This document shows, one piece after another, positions 22,719 through 34,700 of a stretch of 64,000 nucleotides of DNA (the stretch's first letter is position 1; each line of letters opens with the position of its first letter). The stretch is taken from the NCBI GenBank assembly GCA_963377175.1, contig CAUJNA010003831.1:1-64000 (forward strand). The letters run 5' to 3'. This DNA comes from Effrenium voratum (taxonomy: Eukaryota; Sar; Dinophyceae; Suessiales; Symbiodiniaceae). The position numbers and the translations under genes were made by a program. Under the pieces are notes generated by a model, which saw only the letters and a program-made list of their open reading frames with translations, was not told the DNA's origin and ran no database searches.

Positions 22719-25700
22719 GCAGCTCAGCTGAAATTCAACGAGTTGGAGCACGTGGGTTGTACTTATTTGCGATACATGGACAAGGTATGACGCTCGGTTG
22801 AATGCTTTGAGTTGAACGGGATGTAATTCTCAGCGGGTCCCTCCCACCAGGTTTATCCCGAATTCAAGGTTCTGTGAAATAGTGGTAGTCCAGAGCACTT
22901 TTCAAATGAAGTCAAAGAAAGCTTGTCACAATTGAAGTGATAGAAGCACCTGTTTGATCGAATCACGGTTGGTTCGCCAAGACAGCTCAATAACTTTGTG
23001 CGGCAGACGAGGTAGTTAGGATAAGGATGCAGTGGGGAAGTTGGTATCATCTCTTACTTGTCACAGAAATTGCAGCAGCATGCCAGCTGCGAGTTTTCTG
23101 AATGATTTTGCGACACGGTATTTTTGCTAACATGAAACCCATCAGAGGGTCAGTCAGGTTCTATGTCAGGAGGGTTGACGGAGCAGCGGATCAAAGACTT
23201 CGGAAGCCAAACCTTTTTTTCTTAACCATAATTGGCGTTTGCTTTGTAAATCTGGGTATCTTTTCAATCAATATGTATCTGTATATATATATATATGTAC
23301 ACGCATGTACCTACGCATGTCCATCGATCGATCCCTCACTTCCCTCCCTTCCCTCCCTCCCTCCCCTTCCCTTCCCTTCCCTTCCCTTCCCTTCCGTTCC
23401 CTTCCGTTCCCTTCCCTTCCCTTCCCTTCCCTTCCCTTCCCTTCCCCTCCCCTCCCCTCCCCTCCCCTCCCTTTCCTTCCCTTTCCTTCCCTTTCCTTCC
23501 CTGCCCTCCCCTCCCCTCCCCCTCCCCCTCCCCTCCCCCTCCCTCCCTCCCTCCCCTCCCTCCCCTCCCCTCCCCTCCCCTCCCTCCCTCCCTCCCTCCC
23601 CTCCTCCTCCCCTCCTCCCTCCCTCCCCCTCCCTCCCCCTCCTCCTCCCTCCTCCTCCCTCCCCCTCCCCTCTCTCCCTCCCTCTCTTTCTGCCACTTAT
23701 CCATTTATTCATTTATTCATTTATCCATTTCTCCATTTATCCATCCATCCATCCATCCGTCCATCCATACACCCGTCCATCCGTCCATCCGTCCATCCGT
23801 CCATCCATCCGTCCATCCATCCATCCATCCATGCATCCATCCATAGATAGAAAGGTTTACACCGTCTTTGTTGCGTCTGATGAAGCAGCAAGCAGCAAGG
23901 CTGGCCAACGGCAGTACGTTCTGAAGAGTCGCTGAGATGGACATGAATCCCCACCAAATTCCGATGTCCATCATTTCGGGGTTCCTGATTAAAATTCACA
24001 TCTGTTTGCGAAATGAGTTGCTCACTATGGGTGTGGGTCAAAAATAGGTGAACAAAGCGGAACCCAAATGAAACCAAGGACTAAAACCTGCGGTCCATAT
24101 CCTGGTGGTTGGATGTTGACCCAGACCCAATCTGAAGCCAAGTAGCTTTGCAACCTCCACACTGGGTTCGTAGGGGTTCAAAAGGGAACAAGGTACGACT
24201 TTGGGGTCGGGGCACCGCGCGCCGTTCGCGCCAGGAGATCTGCAAGGCGGCGCTGGAGGGCGGCTTGCACGTGCTGGTGCCCGGCCGCCCAGCGCCAGGT
24301 CTCTGGTTTTGGAAGCCGATGCAGTCGCGTCGGCTTAGTGGAAGCCCTCCGTTTTTTTTGTTGGCAGAGTGGAAGTTGGTGGTGTTTTTTGCTTGGTGGT
24401 TTGGACGTTGGCTACCTTCCCCATTTGGGTGCATCAAATTCCAAATCACCAGTTCAAAGCACCGATTGTGGGGAAGTTGAACTTTGGAGGTGCACAGAAT
24501 CCTTAGGCATCAGAGTTCCACTCTCAAGGCAGGATCCCACGCGACTTTAGGTGACGACATTACTCGTTAACGGAGATTTCCCGTAAGTTGCTTGGGCTAT
24601 TTCCCCATAAATCTTGTGGTCCGACCTCTGATGGAGAGCCAAGCTGCACATTCCATCCCAGGATTCAGCCCAGACTTGACATTTGTTGGTTGTAGCTTTC
24701 TTTTGTCCGTCCCTCTATTGGGTTGAGCTTGTCCCGTGCAGCTCCCGTGCAGGCGTCATGAAAGACGAAACAGCTGCAAACGGGGCACAAGCCGCGGATC
24801 ATTACGAGGTACCCCGCCAAAAAACCCAATGGCAAAGGGCTGGAACAGGCTGCCTAGGGGGTGGTTTGTGGGGTTGGAAGAGTTGCTTTTCTGGAGAATG
24901 AGACAAGGATCCCAGTGTCGTTGATGTTTCAACATCTGGCCTATAACCCATTCACTATGCTTTCCTTTGGGAAATCTCCTTCCGGTTCGTTCCCAACAAA
25001 CACCCGGACTCGGTCATTCCCTGCTGAGCAGCAAGTCTTTCCATGGGGTTAATTGGGTATGGGTCAAAGTTAAACCAGAAGGGGACCCGCAGCTTTTAGT
25101 TTATGTTTTTATTTACCAGGGTTCCATGTCGGGCACCCATTTTTGACCCACAGCCATTCGAAATCTCTTGAGGTTGAAGGAGACGTCTCATGTTGGCCGA
25201 AAGGGTGAACCTTTGCGGAGGTCGCGACCGGTATTTGTTGTCCGGCTGGAGCTGGGAAGAACACACGGGTAAATGGGACGTCAACTATTGTTTTGACCCA
25301 CAGCCACTTGTTTTTCTTTGACGTGCGGCGAGTTAGGACCAAGCCAATGGTGAAGACCTTGGCGCAGCACAAGGAGTTGGTCAGCCGGGACCTTGAGACC
25401 TCGAGGCTTGCGTCTTTGAGGCTACTTACAGGGCTCCTTAAAAGATCTCCATTTTGCAACCAATTGAAACATGGCTTTTTCCACCAAAATACAGGGAAAC
25501 CACCATTTACAAGTTGCAATGTTCAGAAGTATAGATATCTCAATGGGGAACATCCTCCAAACAAGGTTAGTGGGCACAAATCCTCTCAGTAAGAGATGCT
25601 CACCAAAGTGTAGCCACATGCTCCATTCGGGTTTCTTTGGTTAAAAATGAGAAGAGGGCTCCTATTTTAGGAGGCATACAAATGTTGAGCAAACAACAAC

Positions 25701-28700
25701 ATGTATTTTTGTTTTGTTTGTAATGGGGTTCCTTCTTTTTGTGTCCATGGGTTACGTCTCAGCCTCAGTTCCGAGGCATCGCTCGGGCCAAGGGCGTCCT
25801 TCTGCAGATCGAGGCCACGGCACTCACAGCCATGGACCGCAGGTTTTGGTGCTTCTGTCCATCTGCCAGGGCACCCCCATTTCAGGTTCCTATTCTTGAC
25901 CCCATGGGCATGCGAGAAATAGAAACATGAGGTTAATTTCTCACATCACATAGCCGGATTCCCTCCTTTGGAGTCTTCTTCTGCGTAATTCCTGTTCACG
26001 ATAGTTCCCATATGCAACAGGTGCACAAGCGCTTCGACCCGATCTACAACGATGCCCGGCAACGTATCCAGACGCTGGGCAACTTCGGGTGCGCATGTGT
26101 CCGGGGGGGTCTCGGGCTGTTAGCACTCCTAGGTTCTCGGCATTTTGCCATAGCGGCACAGTACCGGCAGGTACTTCACCTCTTTCATGTCCCAGCCACC
26201 AGCTCAGAATGCGGTTGTGCCGCAAAGCGGGCTTTTGGGTCAGCCACAACCTGTCGCTATACTGAGCCAAACCCGCTGGGGAAAGCAACTCATGGCTCGA
26301 GTTTGCCCGAGGCCAAAGATGCAACTGGAGACTTTCAGGGATTGGGCGGGTTGGCCCAGTTCCGAAGAAGCCACTCCATTTTGGCGATCTGCAACAATTT
26401 GCAGGGGCGACGGGCCGCCTGTTTTGGGTGGCATGCCTGCACCCTAGCTGTGCATGTCACCATCGGAACGAGAGCGGCTTAGCCCACAATGAGTCATGAG
26501 TTTTCATGGTGAACACCTTACACATGGCCCCGTGTAAATGCGGTCCCCAAACGTGTCCCCATTTAATATTCAGACTTAATTGAAGATGGAAGGGGAGTAG
26601 ATCTTGGGTTGGCCCGCTGCTCAGAATCGGAGGGATGGTCCAAGACAAGTCACTGGAAGTACGTGGCATCGGGGCCCATGAGACCTTTGACGAGCCCAAA
26701 CGAACCTGCCAAGTACTTGTGTCCAAGACTGTTGGGACCCAAGTTGGTGGATTTCATGTGGTTTCTCTCCGCCCCCCCGAACCTTCTCGCAACTTTTCCC
26801 CGCCCCCGCTGGCTTCCGCGACTCCTCTTGAGCCCGGCTGACAAGCTACAGGGGGCATTTGAACGCAGGCGAGCGATGCAACCCCTTGGGAAGAAGAAGC
26901 AGCACTCGGCTCCTTGCAGCTGGCTTCGGCTCAAGGATCTCATCCGCGAATCCAAGGAAGCAATTAGCGCACTGAACCTCGAGAAAGCGTAGGGTGAGTG
27001 CTTGATATCCGCATTTCAATCCAAAAGTCAACCAATTCACCCAAGGCAGCAGGAACAGCCGAGGGCTGACAACTAGCCTAGATCTCGGTCCCGAAGAACC
27101 ATTGGACCCTCCAAGCGGTTTGGACAGCGTCCAGATCTGTATTGGATGGTTTGGCTCAGGTGTGGCCCGGCTTTTTGTGGTGGTCCTGACTGAAACGAAC
27201 TCGGAGAGAGGCTGTCCGTTTCGGCCGACCTTTTTGGGGCGCCATGCACCTGGACTACTTGAAGGAGATCGGCCTGCAGGCTCTTGGAAGCGAATGGAAC
27301 CCAGTGAAGTAAGCAAACAAATCCCTTGGTGGATGCACAGGGCCCAACTGAATCAAGAGGGGATCTGGATCTCACTTGTGCGCGGAGCATCCGGCAGGTT
27401 CATCATTCCGGGGTCGACATTTGGGAATACCCTTCCAAACGTTTGGTGAGCCCTGCAAAGCAAGCTCCTTCCCTGGGTCAGAAGAGTTCGTTCAACCCCC
27501 TCCTACACGAGGATGGCAAACTTGCACAGGGGCTTGGTACAGGCCGCCACAAATGCAGGTCTGGGTACAAACAACTCTGTACCTTGCGGGTTCTAACCAG
27601 CGATCCCGCTGAAACCCGTGCTGAGGGAACCCCTTTCGTCCACAGTTTGGGACCATAAATCTTACAACTATTTGGCTGTGGCTCAAAGAACCGGTACCAA
27701 AATGGAACCCTGGTAAGTGGACACATGGACCAAAACCTGCGTAACCCCTCCTGTTAAATTTTGAGCCACACCCATTTGACATCTTCCCCTGCACTTGTTT
27801 GCTGGACTCAACTTTGTCGAAGAGCAAGGAAGTGGACACCTTTTGTGGTGATGTGCATGCAAGCTTTTGCGCAGAAGCATGGTTCAAGTAGTAAAGCATC
27901 AATTCAAGGTTCTCTGGTCTGGCACAAGCTGGAGGATTCAGCAGTTTCACAAGTGCAAAAGCTTCACCCAGCATCTTTTTGGATGCCGTACATGAAACGG
28001 ATGCGATTTGACAATTGCTTACCTGTGTCGCACCCTTCGCCACAACCCAGGTCAGCCCAAGAATATGGCAGAGGGACCTTTGAAAAGGACAGGCCCTCCC
28101 AGCTTCCGTCTCCGTCCCTATTCCCTTCTCTCCTCAGTCCTGCCCATTCTGGCTTTTCGCAGCTTGAACAGGTTTTGCAGGCCAAAAAGATCAATCAAGG
28201 CGCAGGCCCAAGCTGAATGACAGCCCCAGGAGTCTTTTTTTTGTTTTGTTTTGTTATTGTTTCTTCTAGGCAGAATTCCCCCTTTAGGCCACCCGAAATT
28301 GCGCATTGCGCGCATTCCCCCCCCCCTCTCCCCGGTGCGGTTTGACGGGTGCAGGTGGTGTCGGGCCCGACGGCAGTTGCGGCGGCGGCGAAGACGGCGC
28401 CGCAGTTCGCGGCTGCGGCAAGGCAGCTGGAAAGGGAACGCATGAATGGTTGATCAATCGGAGGGTGTCCGATTTGTTTTTGCCATCCTTGGTTGGGGAA
28501 ACATCCCTCTACTGGACATGAAGACGGTGCTTTGCTATTGAATTCATTTTTTGGCCCCCAAAGAGATAGACACCCTCGAGAGAGACACACTCATGTAATG
28601 GTGCCGTGCAAAAAAGGGGTCCTTGAACATAGAGACGTGAGTGAAACCTAGCAACCCAGTCTTCTTTCTGTTGGTGAAGAGCTTTTAAGTCATTGAAAGG

Positions 28701-31700
28701 ATGGCACGACTCCGCTTCAACCTTGTTTTGCTGAACATGCCTCTCGACCTTACCCCGCAGCCCTAAGTTGTTTGTTGCTACATGAAAGCCAGCACCAGCA
28801 GTACCGCTGGTTTGCAAAACAAGTTCGCAACCGAACGCTTGCCGTTGCTTCTTCGCGTTATTCGTTTCCACCTGGAGACTGAATGGCGACCCGCTTCAAT
28901 GGTTGGCATTGTTTGGGGCCCCAGCAGGCGCCGCTCTTGCTGTCAATCCGATTTCTGGCTGTTGTTTGAATTGGGGTTTTTCAAACTAAGGGACGGCTGT
29001 CCAGGGCGGTGGATTTCCTTTTGGTTCGCTTCAATCTCTGTAAGCACGGGTTCCCTCCGCGAAAACCATGGAAAACCAGCTAACCATCGCGTCCCGGGTT
29101 GTTTTCCAAGGGATTTTTTCGCTTTGTCCAAGCCTTTCGCGCGGGTCCAGCCCTGGTATCTCCTGTCCAGGTCCCGACCCGTGGTGACGCGCTTCGCGCC
29201 CTCGCCCACGGGATATTTGCACATCGGGGGCGCCCGCACAGCGCTCTTCAACTACTTGCCGCTGGGCTGCAAAACGTCGGAGAACAGTTGACGCTGCGCC
29301 AAGGCAACTCTGGTTGATTCTGGTGTTTCAGGGTTAGGAAACACAGGTGGTCAAAAAGTGTGGTTGGGCACCCAACCCAGCACCTTCTTTTTGGGGGCTT
29401 CATAGAGGCAGCGTGCGTGCGTGTGGGTGTTTCCCAGAATTCTGTCACATCCAAACAGAGGATCTGTTTCCCATTCTAGGACGCCCAAATGAGCAGCTGA
29501 GAAAACTGGTAGTCTATGGCTGGGGAGGACATGGCGGGCCACCCACGTTGCGGCAATTTTCCTATTATTTGTTTTTTTGGGGGGCTAAGTAGCCCGCGCT
29601 GGCTGTGCTTTGCTTCGAGGTTCGCTCGGCATCACGGGGGGCAGTTCCTGATGCGCCGCGGGGCTGCAAAGAGTTGAACGCCTCGCAGGGGCGCGTGGCG
29701 AACTTTCTGGGTGCCTGGCTGTGGGTCAAAAAAAGGTACCCAAAATGAAACCCTGACAAGCAAAGACAGGAACTAAAACCTGCGGCCCCCTGGTGGATCA
29801 ATTTTGACCCATACCCATCTCTGAAAATTGGGCCCTTCAAAGGGAATGAAAAAGGAAGGTCTGTAGCACAAGGGGTGTCTGAACATGTTGAAGCAAGCGG
29901 TGGCCCCCCACTTGGTATACAGGCCTGGGGTCAAGCAAGTCAAGATGGTGCCCTTGCCCTGATCTGCTTGCAGGCCAATCCGGTGCAGCTGATGCGTTTC
30001 GGGACTTCTGGGGAGCAGAAGAGAGGCAAAACTCCTGGAAGGAGCCTATTGATAGCACATGTCAAAGTGACGCACAAATGGTTGCTTGCTTGAAAGCCCG
30101 CCATCCAGTGCCAGTTTTTCCCACACGATTCATTGGCACCATGTCTATTTCGGCTGGAACCCTCTCAGCGGTGGCTGTGACGTGTTGGATCACCGCGGAT
30201 TCGTCAAAAGAGGGCAGTTAGGAGATCAAAGGATCACATCCTAAAAGCAACATATCTCACTTGTAGGCATCGCACCATAGTTGATTATTCTTGACAACAA
30301 CGGAGGCATGTTGAGGTTACATAGGGTTCTTGTACTTCAATCTTTTGGATTGTAGGGATCGCCGCGCTTGCCCCCAGCAGAAGGCGAATGGGAAACACAG
30401 GCTTCTGAAAATGGTGTTTCAGCAATCTTAAAGATCACATTTGGGCGATTGATTGTTCAGTGATCCTAAGCTTTCTTTGTTAGTTTGGTCTGTTGTTTGA
30501 AGGGGACATTTGGCAAACCCCCTTTTCGGTGGCCTTGATGCCGGTTCCAGGTTTGTTTCGGGTCTCCTTCGCATAGGTTCAAAGGGGTGCCTGCCTCCTT
30601 TCTCCTTTTTTTCCGGAGGGGAGCTCCCGTGGCGACGCCTAAGGCATTGAGGACACCGACATGGAGCGGCACAACGAGGCCGCAGTGGACGCGATTTTGC
30701 AGGGCATGGCCTGGCTTGGCACGCCCCACGACGGGCCCATCGTGCGCCAGCGCGAGCGGATCGGACCCTTGTGGAGGGGGGCAAATGCACCGGGGCCGAA
30801 GGAAGTGAGGAGGTGGGTTCGTCTCCAAGAGGGGTGACTCCCCCCTTCAATTTGGGGTGGTTTCCAGTTTGCTTTACTTGTGAACATAACACCACAAAGG
30901 GTATGCAGAAAAGGACACAGGGATTGGCCCTAAAGGGCGCCGGTTTTTATGCGATGCCACCATCATGATAGCTTCAAGGGAACCATGCCGATCCCCCTTT
31001 CAACATGGAACTTAGGGCACTTAGCACATACACACACACACAGATCCACATTCCGAATCACACACACACACACACAGAACCACATTGATTGGGGGGTGCC
31101 TCCTCATGTTGAGTTATGCTTGGACGAGAGAGTGCTTTTTGCCACCCGCTGGATATGTTAGTGGTTGGTTTTGTTTTGCATAGTCACAACTTCGTGGCGA
31201 TGCCATGTTGCAGTGTCCAGCCATTGACCGAAGGTGATTCCACCCTGATTCTCAGAGTGCAAAGGGCGTGGGCAGCCATTTTCCCTTTCTTGGTGGGTAG
31301 ACAGCGACTGGATGATGTATTTTTTCCGCGGGTTTCGGGAAGTGGGGAGGACGTCACAAAGAAGTGGCGGAGCAGCTTCTGGCCAATGGCGGGGTGGCGG
31401 CCTCGGGGTGGCGGCCATTGGCACCACTGGGAGGGCACACCAAAGGCGTGTGTCGCAATCAAGATCAATAGTTCTGTCACTCTTGTTATTCGTGTTGTTC
31501 GAGTAATTCTTGTTGCCACTCTTCTTGTGCTCTTTTTTCTTCTTCTTTTTCCTTCTTGCCATTGTTTCTGTTGTTTTTCATGACCATCAACCAAATTTCT
31601 GTTCCCCAAAAAGCCCCTCCCAGGGGTGGGACACCACGTGAGGCGTACAAGTGCTACTGCTCCAAGGAGGAGCTGGAGGCCATGAGGGCCAAGGCGGGGG

Positions 31701-34700
31701 AATGAATTCCATGGTAACATGGGAGGGAGGGAAGCCTCCAAGAAATCTAGGTAGAATCTAGGCGTAGCTTCTCCATTCTTCCAGGGATTCTTCAATCAGT
31801 GAAAACCACCAAAACCCACAAAACCCAGAAAGAAACAGCGGCACTTTGGCCGCCAGTGTCATGTAGATACAGGGGAGTAGAAGCCCAAAGCCACGCAGGG
31901 ACAGCCCAAAGTGACCCTAAGGCGGAGCAGGAGCACACGGCCTTCCGTTACCCGGGCATCTGCTGAGGCCTTAGTGGCGTCAAGAGGCCTTTGAGTCTCT
32001 TGATTTCTTCAAAGTGAATACCCACCGGTTTGATCAACCCTGGAATCTAGTGACGCCCGTACTATTGGGTGGCGAAACAAGGATATTCCTGTCATTTCTT
32101 TGCATGATGTTCCTGCCCGCCAGAAACTTTTAGCTGCCAGTCACTAACACATTCCTTTTTGACAGTAGCTCACATGACCTTCAGAAGCTCCAGTATGCTA
32201 TGTGCACCAGCCTGGCAGCTGGAGAGATGTTTGCTTTGTACTTCTCGTAGACGCTGGTTTGCAAAACGGTCCGCATCCTTGGCACCAAGAGCAAAGTCAA
32301 TTCAAAGTAGCGGATGGTCCGGCACGGCAGCTGAAATTGCCGACAACCCTTCAAAGAGTTTGTCAAGCGTCGATGTGAGGCAGATGAATACATCTGACAG
32401 ATTTGCTTATCGGCCGGTTGTTGGGGTCGTTTTAAACGGAGCCAAAAAGAAAACCTTCCATCTAGGGGAGTTCCCCTATTTTTGACACACACACACACAT
32501 ACATGGAGGTCGATCAAAGTTTCCTGGCCCCCGAATGACCATGGGTAACTTTTCCTCTGTTTTTTGAAACACATATCAATTTTCTCAGTGGCTCCCCCCC
32601 TCTGGTCCCATGTGCACTGGATTTGATCGACCCCCTGGGCCCGGCCTCGCAAGGTCGGCGGCTCCCGCCGGGCGCTCCGGGCCCCGAGGGCCGGGCCCCG
32701 GTGCTGCGGATCAAAACGCCGGAGGAGGGGTCCACCAGCTGGAAGGAGCCGACGTCGTCGTTTTTTTTTTTTTTTCCCGGTTGGTGGGGCGTCTTGGGAA
32801 CTCGCCCGCGTTTTCAGGGCGTGGAAGGGGGGGGGGAAGGAGGGGAAAATTGAGTTGTGGGCAACTTTTGGAGGAGATCAGTTACCCCTCGCAGGGATGG
32901 CAGAGTAGTCCTCAAATGGGGCGGACCCGAGGGGTCCAACGTGAAACCGTGGCCATTTCGACAGGCTCCAAGTTTCACATATGACTTCTCCACTATACTC
33001 ACTTGTATGTGTCAACAGTACGCCTTTCGGGGAACGACCCTGAGACCATGGCTATTTGGCTCCCTCGGTTTGACAGGCCGGTTTCATGTTTTGCCTTTCG
33101 TTTTGTGGCCTTGGAGGATGGTGTCATGGGGCTCATTGAGATCCCCAACAAGGATGTGGACGACTTTATCGTCTTGCGAAGCTTAGAGCACAGTGCGTCA
33201 GAAAAGGAGCCCTCCAAATGACTGGTTTGCTAGTAGTCCTCGAAAAGCCATTTGCGAGCAGGGGAGGTCCCTATGCACGTTTTTCGGGGTCGAGCTTGAG
33301 CTGGTTTCAGCTTCCTTCCTGCAGAGCAACTGAGGAGCAGATGGCACCCCCACTTACCTCCTGGCAGTGGTGGTGGACGATCATGACATGGGGGTGACCC
33401 AAGTGATCCGGGGCTCCGACCACATCGGCAACACTGCGCGGCAGATTGCCGTCTTCAAAAACATGAGCCTAGCTTTGCAGTTGGGGCGGTGGGGCGGTGG
33501 GGGGGGGGGACATCCCCAAGGCAGAAGCCAATATAGCCAATGTTCCTTGTTTTTTCAGAAGGGGAGGTGGGAGAAAAAAGGTACGAGGTGCCTCCCCACA
33601 GGCCCAGCCGCCTATCCGAGCCTCAGCAAACATTAGCTCTGAAGCCACCCCGTGCTTACGACCCAGACGAAGCAGCGGCCTCCGACATTGATCCTTCCAC
33701 TTCAAGATCAGGGGTCATGTCTGGCATCACAACGCCCTGATGAGACAGGGTATCCTCTGGGCATGGGGAGCCGGGTCCACTTTCCAAGTGATTTTGGGCT
33801 GATGGGCAGCTCCGCAAGATTGCGGCATCCGTTTGTCGTAGGGATGGAACATCGGAATGGAATTCAACCCTGCGCTTTGCCCAGCTTTCCCGAGGCCACC
33901 ATCAGGAAGACCCCGAAGAATAAAGCCACTCTGCAAAAAATGCCAACCCTTACAAACAATCTTCACCCCTGTTTTTCCTGCGGCAAGCAAACAAAAACAA
34001 CTTGAAGGGGTGTCCCTGCGCTTTTTCCGGTTCTTTTGTGGGCGTCTCTTTTTTTCTTCGCTGGTCGTCCGGTCCGGTTTTTGGAGAAGTTTTCCAGGGG
34101 CTGGGAGCTGCCGGACTTCGGTCACCTGCCGCTGATCCACGGGCCGGACGGCAAGAAGCTGTCGAAGCGCCACGGGGCCACGGGCCTCGAGGAGTTCGAG
34201 GCCAAAGGCGCCGGGAGCCTCCGGAGCCGTCCGAAGCGCGTGGGACATGCCGTGGGTTGCGAAGTCGGTTTGCAAAAACCTGAGAAATTGTGGTTGAAAC
34301 CAAAACGTCGGTTGGTTTTTGCGGAAAAAAAGGAAACGTCATTCCAGGGTTTCTGAACGGTGCCGGACTTCGTCCGTCAGTATCATCAGCAACAGTGGCC
34401 GGGGGAATACATGGCACCAAACACATCACGGGCCGTTACCTGGGAAAAGCGTCAATCGCGGCAAGTCCACCCAAGGGGCATCCATGGCTGAGGGTTAAAA
34501 GACCAAAGCAAAGGCAGATCCATTCTCTGCGTATTTTATGGCGAGCTCCCTGATCCGGTAGAACGAGCTCAAGCCATGGTAAAGATCCTTTTGGGGATCC
34601 CTTATTTCCAAGTTTTGGACATCTTGTAAACATGTCTCCGGGCTCGCCGCGTTCTCTTTCCCGGGCTCGCCCGGCCTGGAAGCCACGCCCAGAGCCGCAG

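Larger units (their letters stand above)
22719..24234 (+). other. Oxidoreductase intron 6 with long simple-repeat tracts
   Basis: The 1.5-kb intron contains (TA)n at about 23283, a pyrimidine tract at 23336-23690 and a TCCA-type tract at 23697-23850. Long frames across both tracts on either strand encode only Ser/Pro/Leu or Gly/Glu/Arg repeats and are products of the repeats. Confidence 0.7.

Noticed and set aside
23268..23935. Long open frames on both strands (Ser/Pro-rich and Gly/Glu/Arg-rich)
   Set aside because: They are direct translations of the polypyrimidine and TCCA microsatellites; all frames are open because the repeats contain no stops.
24203..24360. Long frame around exon 7 (GTARRSRQ upstream, PGRPAPG downstream) as one large exon
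   Set aside because: Only [14 protein letters not shown] matches the family; the flanks are replaced in phase by FTPDDTHF from 22694 and TKPMVK from 25337.
33680..33710. Possible micro-exon ASDI of the oxidoreductase, which would interleave the two genes
   Set aside because: Its right border has no acceptable donor, and exon 12 extended to WPSSEE already has the expected length.
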